A stretch of 64,000 bases of DNA from Cupriavidus cauae (GTDB taxonomy: Bacteria > Pseudomonadota > Gammaproteobacteria > Burkholderiales > Burkholderiaceae). This document shows positions 44,892 to 53,530 of the stretch, piece by piece; position 1 is the first letter of the stretch, and the number at the start of each line of letters is the position of its first letter. A program made the translations under genes and the position numbers. Under the pieces are notes generated by a model, which worked only from the letters and a program-made list of their open reading frames with translations, did no database searches and was not told where the DNA came from. Location: the NCBI RefSeq assembly GCF_008632125.1, contig NZ_VWRN01000071.1:29326-93325 (forward strand), in the 5' to 3' direction.

Positions 44892-46067
44892 TTACTTCGA
44901 CAGCACCTTCATCGCCTGCTCGAGCCCGGCGATGGTCACCGGATACATCCGCGCCTTCATGATCTGGTTGATCACCGAGATCGACTGGCGGTACTGCCAC
45001 AGGCCTTCCGGCTCGGGATTGAGCCAGACGAAGCGCGGGAACTGGTCGATCAGCCGATTCAGCCAGACCGCGCCCGCCTCGGGATTGTTGTACTCGACCG
45101 AACCGCCCGGCTGCAGGATCTCGTACGGGCTCATGGTCGCGTCGCCGACGAAGATCACCTTGTAGTCGGGCGTGTACTTGTGGATCAGGTCCCAGGTGGC
45201 GATCTTCTCCGCGTGGCGGCGGCGGTTGTTCTTCCACACGTAGTCGTAGACGCAGTTGTGGAAGTAGTAGTACTCCAGGTGCTTGAACTCGGTCTTGGCC
45301 GCCGAGAACAGTTCCTCGACGCGCTTGATGTGGTCGTCCATCGAGCCGCCGACATCCATCAGCATCAGCACCTTGACCTTGTTGTGCCGCTCCGGGCGCA
45401 GCTTGATGTCGAGCAAGCCCGCGTTGGCCGCGGTCGAATGGATGGTGTCGTCCAGGTCCAGCTCGGTGTCGGCGCCTTCGCGCGCGAACCGGCGCAGCCG
45501 CCGCAGCGCGACCTTGATGTTGCGCGTGCCCAGCTCGACCTGATCGTCGTAGTCGCGATAGGCGCGCGTCTCCCATACCTTGATCGCGGTGCGGTTGCCC
45601 TTGGACGGGCCGCCGATGCGGATGCCCTCGGGGTTGTAGCCGCCGTGGCCGAACGGCGAGGTGCCGCCGGTGCCGATCCACTTGTTGCCGCCCTCGTGCT
45701 TTTCCTTCTGCTCTTCGAGCAGCTGCTTCAGGCGCTCCATCAGCTTGTCGAGCCCGCCCATCGCTTCGATCCTGGCCTTCTCCTCCGGAGACAGTTCGCG
45801 CTCCAGCGTCTTCTGCAGCCAGTCGAGCGGGATGTCGGACTTCCAGTCGACCAGGTTCTCGACGCCCTTGAAGTAGGCCGCGAAGGTCTGGTCGAACTTG
45901 TCGAAGTGCTTCTCGTCCTTGACCAGCGTCATGCGCGACAGGTAGTAGAACTCGTCGATCGACGGCGCGATCACCTGGGCCTTCAGTGCCTCCAGCATGG
46001 TCAGGTATTCCTTGACGGATACCGGCAGCTTGGCGTGCCGCAGCGAGAAGAAGAAGTCGATCAGCAT
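44892..46067 (-). CDS. VWA domain-containing protein, CoxE-like
   Basis: 391 residues from ATG at 46067 (MLIDFFFSLRHAKLPVSVKE). The C-terminal half has the metal-ion-dependent adhesion motif DVGGSMDDHIKRVEELFSA (DxGxS) and FVGDATMSPYEI, the CoxE/YeaD type of von Willebrand A domain. Paired with a MoxR ATPase in the same operon; such pairs act as metal-insertion or complex-assembly chaperones (for example CoxD/CoxE). The client is not apparent here. Confidence 0.9.
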   Translation of the reverse strand: MLIDFFFSLRHAKLPVSVKEYLTMLEALKAQVIAPSIDEFYYLSRMTLVKDEKHFDKFDQTFAAYFKGVENLVDWKSDIPLDWLQKTLERELSPEEKARIEAMGGLDKLMERLKQLLEEQKEKHEGGNKWIGTGGTSPFGHGGYNPEGIRIGGPSKGNRTAIKVWETRAYRDYDDQVELGTRNIKVALRRLRRFAREGADTELDLDDTIHSTAANAGLLDIKLRPERHNKVKVLMLMDVGGSMDDHIKRVEELFSAAKTEFKHLEYYYFHNCVYDYVWKNNRRRHAEKIATWDLIHKYTPDYKVIFVGDATMSPYEILQPGGSVEYNNPEAGAVWLNRLIDQFPRFVWLNPEPEGLWQYRQSISVINQIMKARMYPVTIAGLEQAMKVLSK

Positions 46068-46078
46068 GGCGGGTCTCG

Positions 46079-46160
46079 GTGTCGCGGTGGGCTGGCGGTG
46101 CGTGCGTTGCGCTCTGTGCGCGCTGTGTGTCGTGTGCGTGCGGTCGGTGCGATCGTGCAC
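46079..46160. repeat. GTGCG-rich low-complexity spacer
   Basis: The gap between the GNAT stop and the VWA start is dominated by GTGCG/GTGTGC words (for example near 46097-46160). Not a regular array, but compositionally like the other repeat-filled spacers. Confidence 0.55.
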
Positions 46161-46167
46161 GCGGCGC

Positions 46168-46773
46168 TCAGCGCGGCATCTCCAGGCGGTAATGCAGATG
46201 GCGCTTCACCGTCGGCCATTCGCTGGCGATGATCGAGAAGACCACGGTGTCGCGCAGCGAGCCGTCGGGCATCACCTGATGGTTGCGCAGCACGCCGTCC
46301 TGCTTGGCGCCGAGCCGGGCGATCGCGGCGCGGCTCTGGTGGTTCATCCAGTGCGTGCGGAATTCGACCGCGATGCAGCGCAGCTGCTCGAAGGCATGCG
46401 CGAGCAACAGCAGCTTGCACTCGGTGTTGACCGCCGTGCGCTGCACACTCTGCGCATACCAGGTGTGGCCGATCTCGAGCCGCCGGTGGGTCTCGTCGAC
46501 ATTGAACATCCGCGTCGAGCCGACCACCGGACCGACCACGCCGTCCTGCACGCGCCGCACCACGAAGGGCATCGCGCCGAGGCGGTCGCGCTGGTCCAGC
46601 GCGGTGTCGATCCACGCGCGCATGCCGTCGGGCGTCGGCACCGAGGTGTACCACAGCTTCCACAGCTCGCCATCGCTCGCAGCCGCGCGCAGTTCGGTTT
46701 CATGCGCGGCGTCGAGCGGCTCGAGCATGACGTGCCGGCCTTCCAGCACGATCGGCGCGATCAGACGGGTCAT
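46168..46773 (-). CDS. GNAT family N-acetyltransferase (RimJ/RimL type)
   Basis: 201 residues. VLEGRHVMLEPLDAAHETEL is the usual RimJ/RimL-like start; GPVVGSTRMFNVDETHRRLE and IGHTWYAQSVQRTAVNTECK hold the acetyl-CoA site; EFRTHWMNHQSRAAIARLGA follows. Acetylates an amine or protein N-terminus; target unknown. It is sandwiched between MoxR and VWA genes on the same strand. Confidence 0.9.
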   Translation of the reverse strand: MTRLIAPIVLEGRHVMLEPLDAAHETELRAAASDGELWKLWYTSVPTPDGMRAWIDTALDQRDRLGAMPFVVRRVQDGVVGPVVGSTRMFNVDETHRRLEIGHTWYAQSVQRTAVNTECKLLLLAHAFEQLRCIAVEFRTHWMNHQSRAAIARLGAKQDGVLRNHQVMPDGSLRDTVVFSIIASEWPTVKRHLHYRLEMPR

Positions 46774-46842
46774 CGGGGTTCCTGGCGAGGGTTGGAGGTT
46801 CGATGGTCGAGGTTCGCAGTTCGATGAAGGGCAGGGCGGCGT

Positions 46843-47733
46843 TCAGCGGTTGGCGCGGTTCATGAAGACCAGGCGCTCGAACAGATGCACGTCCTGCTCG
46901 TTCTTCAGCAGCGCGCCGTGCAGCGGCGGAATCGCGGCCTTCTTGTCCGGGCTGCGCAGCGCCTCGGGCGGAATGTCCTCGGCCATCAGCAGCTTGAGCC
47001 AGTCGATCAGCTCCGAGGTCGAGGGCTTCTTCTTCAGGCCCGGCAGGTTGCGCATCTCGTAGAACGCCTCGAGCGCGGCCGATACCAGTTCGCGCTTGAT
47101 GCCCGGATAGTGGACGTCGACGATGCGCTGCATGGTGTCGGCGTCGGGGAACTTGATGTAGTGGAAGAAGCAGCGGCGCAGGAAGGCGTCCGGCAGTTCC
47201 TTCTCGTTGTTCGACGTGATGATGACCAGCGGACGATGTCTGGCGCGGATCAGTTCGCGCGTCTCGTAGACGTAGAACTCCATCCGGTCGATTTCGCGCA
47301 GCAGGTCGTTGGGGAATTCGATGTCCGCCTTGTCGATCTCGTCGATCAGCAGCACCACCGGCTCGTCGGACTCGAACGCCTGCCACAGCACGCCCTTGAC
47401 GATGTAGTTGCGGATGTCGTGCACGCGGTCGTCGCCGAGCTGCGAGTCGCGCAGGCGGGACACCGCATCGTATTCGTACAGGCCCTGCTGCGCCTTGGTG
47501 GTCGACTTGATATGCCATTGCAGCAGCGGCATGCCCAGCGCGGCGGCGACTTCCTCGGCCAGCATGGTCTTGCCGGTGCCAGGCTCGCCCTTGATCAGCA
47601 GCGGACGCTGCAGCGTGCGCGCGGCGTTGACGGCGAGCTTCAGGTCGTCGGTGGCCACGTAGTGGGCGCTGCCCTCGAAGCGGGCGGAGGGGGCGGCAGA
47701 GGCGCCAGCGGCGGCTTGGGCGGTATCGGTCAT
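46843..47733 (-). CDS. MoxR family AAA+ ATPase
   Basis: 296 residues from ATG at 47733 (MTDTAQAAAGASA). Walker A GEPGTGKTM (~48-56), Walker B VVLLIDEIDKAD, sensor ITSNNEKELPDAFLRRCFFH, all typical of MoxR/CoxD ATPases that work with VWA partners. A TATACT -10-like hexamer lies at 47771-47776 on the minus strand. First gene of the MoxR-GNAT-VWA operon. Confidence 0.93.
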   Translation of the reverse strand: MTDTAQAAAGASAAPSARFEGSAHYVATDDLKLAVNAARTLQRPLLIKGEPGTGKTMLAEEVAAALGMPLLQWHIKSTTKAQQGLYEYDAVSRLRDSQLGDDRVHDIRNYIVKGVLWQAFESDEPVVLLIDEIDKADIEFPNDLLREIDRMEFYVYETRELIRARHRPLVIITSNNEKELPDAFLRRCFFHYIKFPDADTMQRIVDVHYPGIKRELVSAALEAFYEMRNLPGLKKKPSTSELIDWLKLLMAEDIPPEALRSPDKKAAIPPLHGALLKNEQDVHLFERLVFMNRANR

Positions 47734-48057
47734 GTCGCGTTCTGAGGCTTCGTTCGGGTCGGAATGGGCCAGTATAAAAGAGCTTTCCCGTTCGCGTGCG
47801 GCCATGGCGCCGCTCTATGGACTGCCGCGTGCCGCGTGCGGTACAATGCGCAGGTTTGACGCGCCCCCACGTCCATCCTCCTTCCCCGGCCGCCCACGTC
47901 GCACCCTGGCGGCCCTGGTCGGGAAGCGGCGATCACGAAAGAATGGCCGGCATGACGGTCGATGCGCACGGCCCCGGCCGTGCATTCGGCGGGAGTTCCA
48001 TGTCTGGCCGCTCGGGCAGGTCACGCAGGGTTCAATCCTTCCAATCCGACTACGACA

Positions 48058-48405
48058 ATGAAAAAGCTCCTCACGATGGTGGTGCTGGGCGCCGCCGCGA
48101 CGGCAGCGCAGGCCCAGGAAGTCAAGGGCAATGTGGAGGCAGCCCGGGACAAGGTGGCGATGTGTATCGGCTGCCACGGAATTCCGGGATATCGGGCTTC
48201 GTTTCCCGAGGTGTACGAAGTGCCGATGATCGGGGGCCAGAGCGCGAAGTACATCGCGAACGCGCTGCAGGAGTACAAGAAGGGCGGCCGCAAGCATCCG
48301 ACCATGCGTGGCATCGCGGCGACGCTGAGCGACCAGGATATCGCCGACGTGGCTGCGTACTACGCGCAGCAGAAGCGCGATACCCGCGACAATCCGCAGA
48401 AGTGA
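48058..48405 (+). CDS. Class I cytochrome c (monohaem)
   Basis: 115 residues with a Sec signal (MKKLLTMVVLGAAATAAQAQ) and one haem site, MCIGCHG (~38-44). The Met ligand is probably in HPTMRGIAATLSDQ. It resembles cytochrome c553/c4-type electron carriers of the periplasm. Paired with a second monohaem cytochrome 11 bp downstream; together they look like a split di-haem c4. Promoter-like TACAAT at 47842-47847. Confidence 0.9.
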   Translation: MKKLLTMVVLGAAATAAQAQEVKGNVEAARDKVAMCIGCHGIPGYRASFPEVYEVPMIGGQSAKYIANALQEYKKGGRKHPTMRGIAATLSDQDIADVAAYYAQQKRDTRDNPQK

Positions 48406-48416
48406 GAGGACTCGAC

Positions 48417-48815
48417 ATGAAGACGCTCAAGACGCTCTCGTTCGCGCTCGGCGCACTCGTGCTGGGTGCCTCGGCGATGTCGGCCTCCGCCGCCGACATC
48501 GAAGCCGGCAAGGCCCTGGTGCAGAAGGGCAATTGCGCCGCCTGCCACGGCGCCGACATGAATTCCCCGATAGCGCCGGACTATCCGAAGCTGGCCGGCC
48601 AGCACGCCGGCTACCTGTATCACGCGCTGGTCGCCTACCAGGTCCACGGCAACCCGCAGGTCGGCCGCTCCAACGCGATCATGCAGGGCCAGGTCAACGC
48701 CAACCCCGGCGTGCTCGGCAAGGACGGCAAGCCCCGCCCCTTCACGCGGCAGGAGCTGAAGAACATCGCCGCCTATCTGGAATCGCTGCCGGGCGATCTG
48801 GTGTTGAAGAGGTAA
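48417..48815 (+). CDS. Class I cytochrome c (monohaem), second of pair
   Basis: 132 residues; signal MKTLKTLSFALGALVLGASA, haem site CAACHG (~41-46), likely Met ligand in SNAIMQGQVN. GNCAACHGADMNSPIAPDYPK and AAYLESLPGDL are typical of c4/c553 proteins. Shares the transcript of its neighbour and ends at a strong terminator. Confidence 0.92.
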   Translation: MKTLKTLSFALGALVLGASAMSASAADIEAGKALVQKGNCAACHGADMNSPIAPDYPKLAGQHAGYLYHALVAYQVHGNPQVGRSNAIMQGQVNANPGVLGKDGKPRPFTRQELKNIAAYLESLPGDLVLKR

Positions 48816-48832
48816 GGCAGCCTACCGCCGTC

Positions 48833-48864
48833 AAAAAGCCGCTTCCTTCGAGGCGGCTTTTTTT
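48833..48864 (+). terminator. Intrinsic terminator after the cytochrome pair
   Basis: AAAAAGCCGC (48833-48842) pairs with GCGGCTTTTT (48853-48862), ending in a run of seven T. Symmetric, so it could act on both strands. Confidence 0.88.
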
Positions 48865-48940
48865 ATATCTTCGGCATGGACCGATCGAAGGCATGATGAC
48901 CCCGCAATACGATGATGCTCCCTCAACAGCGGGAGCCAAT

Positions 48941-49201
48941 GTGCCAACCCTCAGCATATTTTTCGGGATCGTGATCACGATGTATTGGCGTGACCACGAA
49001 CCGGCCCATTTCCATGCGCGCTATGGCGACGCCGAAGCGATCATCCGAATCGATACGCTTGAGGTTATCGCCGGGTCGCTCCCTCGGCGTGCGCTTGCAC
49101 TGGTATTGGAATGGGCGTCGGCGCATCGAACCGAATTGGCCGAAGATTGGCGGCTTTGCAGAAATCACGAAATGCCAAAGCCCATTCCGCCCCTGGAGTA
49201 A
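48941..49201 (+). CDS. DUF4160 domain protein
   Basis: 86 residues from a GTG start. VPTLSIFFGIVITMYWRDHE, PAHFHARYGDAEAIIRID and the C-terminal WRLCRNHEMPKPIPPLE are the DUF4160 signature. GGGAGC lies 5 bp before the GTG and the family normally starts at this Pro-Thr, so the in-frame ATGs at 48893/48896 are less likely. Its stop is 4 bp from the DUF2442 start. DUF4160 and DUF2442 often pair and have been proposed as toxin-antitoxin-like; role unknown. Confidence 0.85.
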   Translation: MPTLSIFFGIVITMYWRDHEPAHFHARYGDAEAIIRIDTLEVIAGSLPRRALALVLEWASAHRTELAEDWRLCRNHEMPKPIPPLE

Positions 49202-49205
49202 TGCA

Positions 49206-49460
49206 ATGGTTGCGTGGCACGTCACCCGTCTGGCTGTCCTGCCAAATCATCGACTGGACGTTGAATTCGCCGATGGCACGCGCGGAATCGTGGATATGTC
49301 GCGCGATGATTTCCATGGCGTGTTTGCCCCGTTGGCTGATGAGACCTATTTCGCCAGGGCCTCCATTGCGGATGGCGCGGTGGTATGGCCAAACGGGGTC
49401 GATATCGCCCCGGATGCGATGTACGAGGAAGTGACGGGGCGCCCGTTGATCCGATCGTAG
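49206..49460 (+). CDS. DUF2442 domain protein
   Basis: 84 residues: MVAWHVTRLAVLPNHRLDVE, FADGTRGIVDMSRDDFHGVF and a C-terminal VVWPNGVDIAPDAMYEEVTG are typical of DUF2442. GGAG precedes the ATG by 7 bp, overlapping the end of the DUF4160 gene. The two genes form a tight pair with lower GC than neighbours, between two core genes, as mobile TA-like modules do. Confidence 0.86.
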   Translation: MVAWHVTRLAVLPNHRLDVEFADGTRGIVDMSRDDFHGVFAPLADETYFARASIADGAVVWPNGVDIAPDAMYEEVTGRPLIRS

Positions 49461-49508
49461 GGGCCCGTCGGGCGAGTGGCGGCGCGGTGGCCGCCAACTC
49501 AGCGTTCA

Positions 49509-50588
49509 TCAGTTTCCGCTGCCCTTCGCCAACCGCCGCGCCTTGACCGCGTTGGCCAGGATCTCCAGCACGCGGACCGAATCGTCCCAGCCGATGCAGG
49601 CGTCGGTGACCGACTGGCCGTAGGTCAGCGAGTCGATCGGCGCGCCCTGGACATGGTCCTGGCGGCCGGCGATCAGGTGCGATTCGACCATCACGCCGAT
49701 GATGCGGTCGTCGCCCGCGGCGAGCTGGCGGCCGATGTCCTCGCAGACCGGGATCTGGTTCTCGTGCTTCTTGCTGCTGTTGGCGTGCGAGGCGTCGATC
49801 ATCAGCCGCGCCGCGAGCCCGGCCTTGGAAATCGCGTCGCAGGCCTGCTGCACGCTTTCGGCGTCGTAGTTCGGATTCTTGCCGCCGCGCAGGATGATGT
49901 GGCAGTCCTCGTTGCCCGAGGTCGACACGATCGCCGAATGGCCGCCCTTGGTGACCGACAGGAAATGGTGCGGCTGCGAGGCGGCCTTGATCGCATCGAC
50001 CGCGATCTTGACGTTGCCGTCGGTGCCGTTCTTGAACCCCACCGGGCACGACAGCCCCGAGGCCAGCTCGCGATGCACCTGCGATTCGGTGGTGCGCGCG
50101 CCGATCGCGCCCCAGCTGACCAGGTCGGCGATGTACTGCGGCGAAATCATGTCGAGGTATTCGGTGCCCGCCGGCAGGCCCATCTCGCTGATATTGAGCA
50201 ACAGCTCGCGCGCGGTGCGCAGGCCGTCGTTGATCTTGAAGCTGCCGTCCATGTGCGGATCGTTGATCAGCCCCTTCCAGCCGACCGTGGTGCGCGGCTT
50301 CTCGAAGTAGACCCGCATCACGACCTCGAGCTCGTTGCTGAAGCGATCGCGCTGCTCCTTCAGCAGCTTGGCGTATTCGAGCGCGGCGCGGGTGTCGTGG
50401 ATCGAGCAGGGGCCGATGATGACGATCAGCCGGTCGTCCATGCCATGCAGGATGCGGTGCATCGCCTGGCGCGCGCCGTAGATGACGTCCGACGCCTTCT
50501 CCGACAGGGAGAACTCGCGGATCAGGTGCGCCGGCGGCAGCAGCTCCTTCAGTTCGCGAATACGAAGGTCGTCGGTGTTCTTCAACAT
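49509..50588 (-). CDS. aroG: 3-deoxy-7-phosphoheptulonate (DAHP) synthase, class I
   Basis: 359-residue enzyme joining phosphoenolpyruvate and erythrose 4-phosphate, the first step of the shikimate pathway. LIVIIGPCSIHDTRAALEYA and RVYFEKPRTTVGWKGLINDP, plus the C-terminal MVESHLIAGRQD, are class I AroF/G/H features. Start ATG at 50588 (MLKNTDDLRIRELKELLPPA) is the conserved N-terminus. The gene is preceded by a promoter (50883-50911), an aromatic-rich leader peptide (50707-50778) and a terminator (50654-50689), which together predict attenuation by charged Phe/Tyr tRNA. Whether the protein itself is feedback-inhibited by Phe or Tyr is not clear. Confidence 0.96.
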   Translation of the reverse strand: MLKNTDDLRIRELKELLPPAHLIREFSLSEKASDVIYGARQAMHRILHGMDDRLIVIIGPCSIHDTRAALEYAKLLKEQRDRFSNELEVVMRVYFEKPRTTVGWKGLINDPHMDGSFKINDGLRTARELLLNISEMGLPAGTEYLDMISPQYIADLVSWGAIGARTTESQVHRELASGLSCPVGFKNGTDGNVKIAVDAIKAASQPHHFLSVTKGGHSAIVSTSGNEDCHIILRGGKNPNYDAESVQQACDAISKAGLAARLMIDASHANSSKKHENQIPVCEDIGRQLAAGDDRIIGVMVESHLIAGRQDHVQGAPIDSLTYGQSVTDACIGWDDSVRVLEILANAVKARRLAKGSGN

Positions 50589-50653
50589 GATGGCTCCAGG
50601 TCTTGTCAGGTCGTGAGAGTGGGGGTATTCGATGCTGCGGGGAAAGTCGGGCC

Positions 50654-50689
50654 AAAAAAAAAGCCGCCAGGTCTGCTGGCGGCTTTTTT
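50654..50689 (-). terminator. aroG attenuator terminator
   Basis: On the minus strand, 65 bp before the aroG ATG: GCCGCCAG, 5-nt loop, CTGGCGGC, then about nine T. Extra A-T pairs lengthen the stem. It sits inside the aroG 5' leader, not at the end of a gene; tldD ends over 300 bp upstream with its own hairpin. Leader bases 50727-50734 can pair with its 5' arm instead, 8 bp perfect. Confidence 0.85.
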
Positions 50690-50706
50690 GCAATCTTGGG
50701 AGGCGC

Positions 50707-50778
50707 TTACGACTGATCCTCTCCTTCCGCCAGCGGTGCGAGATCGCTAAAAAAGTAAAAGTAAAACTTGGCGGACAT
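50707..50778 (-). CDS. aroG leader peptide rich in Phe and Tyr
   Basis: A 23-codon reading frame, MSAKFYFYFFSDLAPLAEGE plus DQS. Residues 5-10 are Phe-Tyr-Phe-Tyr-Phe-Phe. A ribosome stalled there for lack of charged Phe/Tyr tRNA would leave the segment coding for Pro-Leu-Ala free to pair with the terminator's 5' arm. A ribosome that reaches the stop would let the terminator form. No clear ribosome site precedes the ATG, which is the weak point. Confidence 0.7.
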   Translation of the reverse strand: MSAKFYFYFFSDLAPLAEGEDQS

Positions 50779-50882
50779 GTGGGAGGAAATCGCGGTATTC
50801 GGTCGGTCTTGCGATTGGTATTGCGTCTGTTTTCGTCGGTATCGCGTGTCGGAGAGGCGGCAAGCGCCGGCGACGAAGCCAC

Positions 50883-50911
50883 TTTATAGCCCGTTTCGGC
50901 ACGCTTGGCAA
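50883..50911 (-). promoter_or_regulatory. aroG sigma-70 promoter
   Basis: On the minus strand TTGCCA (50906-50911), 17-bp spacer, TATAAA (50883-50888), each differing from consensus at one position. It gives a leader of about 285 nt before the aroG ATG that contains the leader peptide and attenuator. Confidence 0.75.
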
Positions 50912-50953
50912 GCGCGCCGAAACGCCCGGGCAAGGCGGAAGAGGGCCGGCTGT

Positions 50954-50982
50954 GGCGTCGGCGCAGCAGCGGCGCCGACGCC
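50954..50982 (-). terminator. Hairpin after tldD
   Basis: GGCGTCGGCGC (50954-50964), 7-nt loop, GCGCCGACGCC (50972-50982): perfect 11-bp arms, 8 bp past the tldD stop. No T tract, but the likely 3' end of the tldD message, leaving the downstream T-rich hairpin for aroG attenuation. Confidence 0.6.
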
Positions 50983-50990
50983 CGCGGCCG

Positions 50991-52451
50991 TCAGGCGGTG
51001 CCGCCCACCGTCATGTTCTCGATGCGCAGGGTCGGCTGGCCAACGCCGACCGGCACGCTCTGGCCTTCCTTGCCGCAGACGCCCACGCCCGAGTCCAGCC
51101 GCATGTCGTTGCCGATCATGGTGACGTCCTTCAGCGATTCGGGACCGTTGCCGACCAGCGTTGCGCCCTTGACCGGCGCGGTGATCTTGCCGTCCTCGAT
51201 CAGGTAGGCCTCGCTGGCCGAGAACACGAACTTGCCGTTGGTGATGTCGACCTGGCCGCCGCCGAAGTTGACCGCGTACAGGCCGCGCTTGACGCTGGCG
51301 ATGATCTCCTGCGGGTCGCGGTCGCCGTTCAGCATGTAGGTATTGGTCATGCGCGGCATCGGCAGCGCGGCGAAGCTCTCGCGGCGCGCGTTGCCGGTCA
51401 CCGGCATCTTCATCAGCCGCGCGTTCAGCGTGTCCTGGATATAGCCGCGCAGGATGCCGTCCTCGATCAGCGTGGTGCACTGGGTCGGATTGCCTTCGTC
51501 GTCGAGGTTCAGCGAACCGCGGCGGCCTTCCAGCGTGCCGTCGTCGACCACGGTAACGCCCTTGGCCGCCACGCGCTCGCCCATGCGGCCGGCAAAGGCC
51601 GACGAGCCCTTGCGGTTGAAGTCGCCTTCCAGCCCGTGGCCGACCGCCTCGTGCAGCAGCACGCCGGGCCAGCCCGGGCCGAGCACGACGGTCATCGCGC
51701 CGGCCGGGGCGGGGCGCGCCTCCAGGTTGACCAGCGCCGACGACACCGCCTCGTCGACATAGGTGCGCAGCAGATCGTCGCTGAAGTAGCCGTAGTGATA
51801 ACGGCCGCCGCCGCCCGAGGTGCCCATCTCGCGCCGGCCGTTCTGCTCGGCGATCACCGTGACGGACACGCGCACCAGCGGCCGCACGTCGGCGGCGATC
51901 ACGCCGTCGCTGCGGGCGATCAACACCACGTCGTATTCGCCGGCCAGGCCCGCCATCACCTGCACGATGCGCGGGTCCTTGGCGCGCGCCATCTTCTCGA
52001 CGCGCTCGAGCAGCGCGACCTTCTCGGCCGCCGGCATCGAATCGAGCGGATCGTTGGGTGCGTACAGGTCGCGGCCGCCCTGCGAGGCCAGCGAACCCGC
52101 CACCTTGGTGCGGCCGCTGCCGACCTTGCCGATGGTGCGGGTCGCGGCGCTGGCCTGCAGCAACGCCTCCAGGCTGATCTCGTCGGAGTAGGCGAAGGCG
52201 GTGCGGTCGCCCGACACGGCGCGCACGCCAACGCCCTGGTCGATATTGAAGCTGCCCGACTTGACGATGCCTTCTTCAAGGCTCCAGGCCTCGCTGCGGG
52301 TGTACTGGAAATACAGGTCGGCGTAGTCGACCTTGTGCGTGAAGATGTCGGCCAGCACGCGTTGCAGCCGGGCTTCGTCAAGCCCGTACGGGTTCAGCAG
52401 CAGCTGCTGTGCGGTGGCGAGATTGCGGATTCCGAGATCGCCGGCGTTCAT
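50991..52451 (-). CDS. tldD: Metalloprotease TldD
   Basis: 486 residues. The zinc site HEAVGHGLEGDFNRKG (HExxxH variant of the TldD/PmbA family, ~262-277) is present, as are TSGGGGRYHYGYFSDDL and the C-terminal beta-rich half ending RIENMTVGGTA. With TldE/PmbA it degrades unfolded peptides and matures some peptides; no pmbA is in the window. The ATG at 52451 matches the usual N-terminus. Confidence 0.96.
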   Translation of the reverse strand: MNAGDLGIRNLATAQQLLLNPYGLDEARLQRVLADIFTHKVDYADLYFQYTRSEAWSLEEGIVKSGSFNIDQGVGVRAVSGDRTAFAYSDEISLEALLQASAATRTIGKVGSGRTKVAGSLASQGGRDLYAPNDPLDSMPAAEKVALLERVEKMARAKDPRIVQVMAGLAGEYDVVLIARSDGVIAADVRPLVRVSVTVIAEQNGRREMGTSGGGGRYHYGYFSDDLLRTYVDEAVSSALVNLEARPAPAGAMTVVLGPGWPGVLLHEAVGHGLEGDFNRKGSSAFAGRMGERVAAKGVTVVDDGTLEGRRGSLNLDDEGNPTQCTTLIEDGILRGYIQDTLNARLMKMPVTGNARRESFAALPMPRMTNTYMLNGDRDPQEIIASVKRGLYAVNFGGGQVDITNGKFVFSASEAYLIEDGKITAPVKGATLVGNGPESLKDVTMIGNDMRLDSGVGVCGKEGQSVPVGVGQPTLRIENMTVGGTA

Positions 52452-52544
52452 GAATGTCCTCTGTTGGATTCGGTGTCGCGCTGCCCGGCATCGGGCCGGC
52501 AGCCGCAAGGGTGGGGCGCCGGCTGGTGCGGCGCCCGAATGTTC

Positions 52545-52591
52545 GGTACTACGGTTCGGTCAGGTACCACGGTTCGGTCGGGTCCTACGGG
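52545..52591. repeat. 18-bp tandem repeat between tldD and the nitrilase gene
   Basis: Two full and one partial copy of an 18-bp unit near GGTACTACGGTTCGGTCA (52545, 52563, 52581), ending just before the nitrilase stop. Confidence 0.75.
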
Positions 52592-52599
52592 TGTCCATG

Positions 52600-53502
<903 letters not shown>

Positions 53503-53530
53503 GGCGTTTCCTCGATGCGCGTGGGCGCAA

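Noticed and set aside
48893..48940. ATG start for the DUF4160 gene
   Set aside because: The GTG at 48941 has a better ribosome site and matches the usual start of the family.
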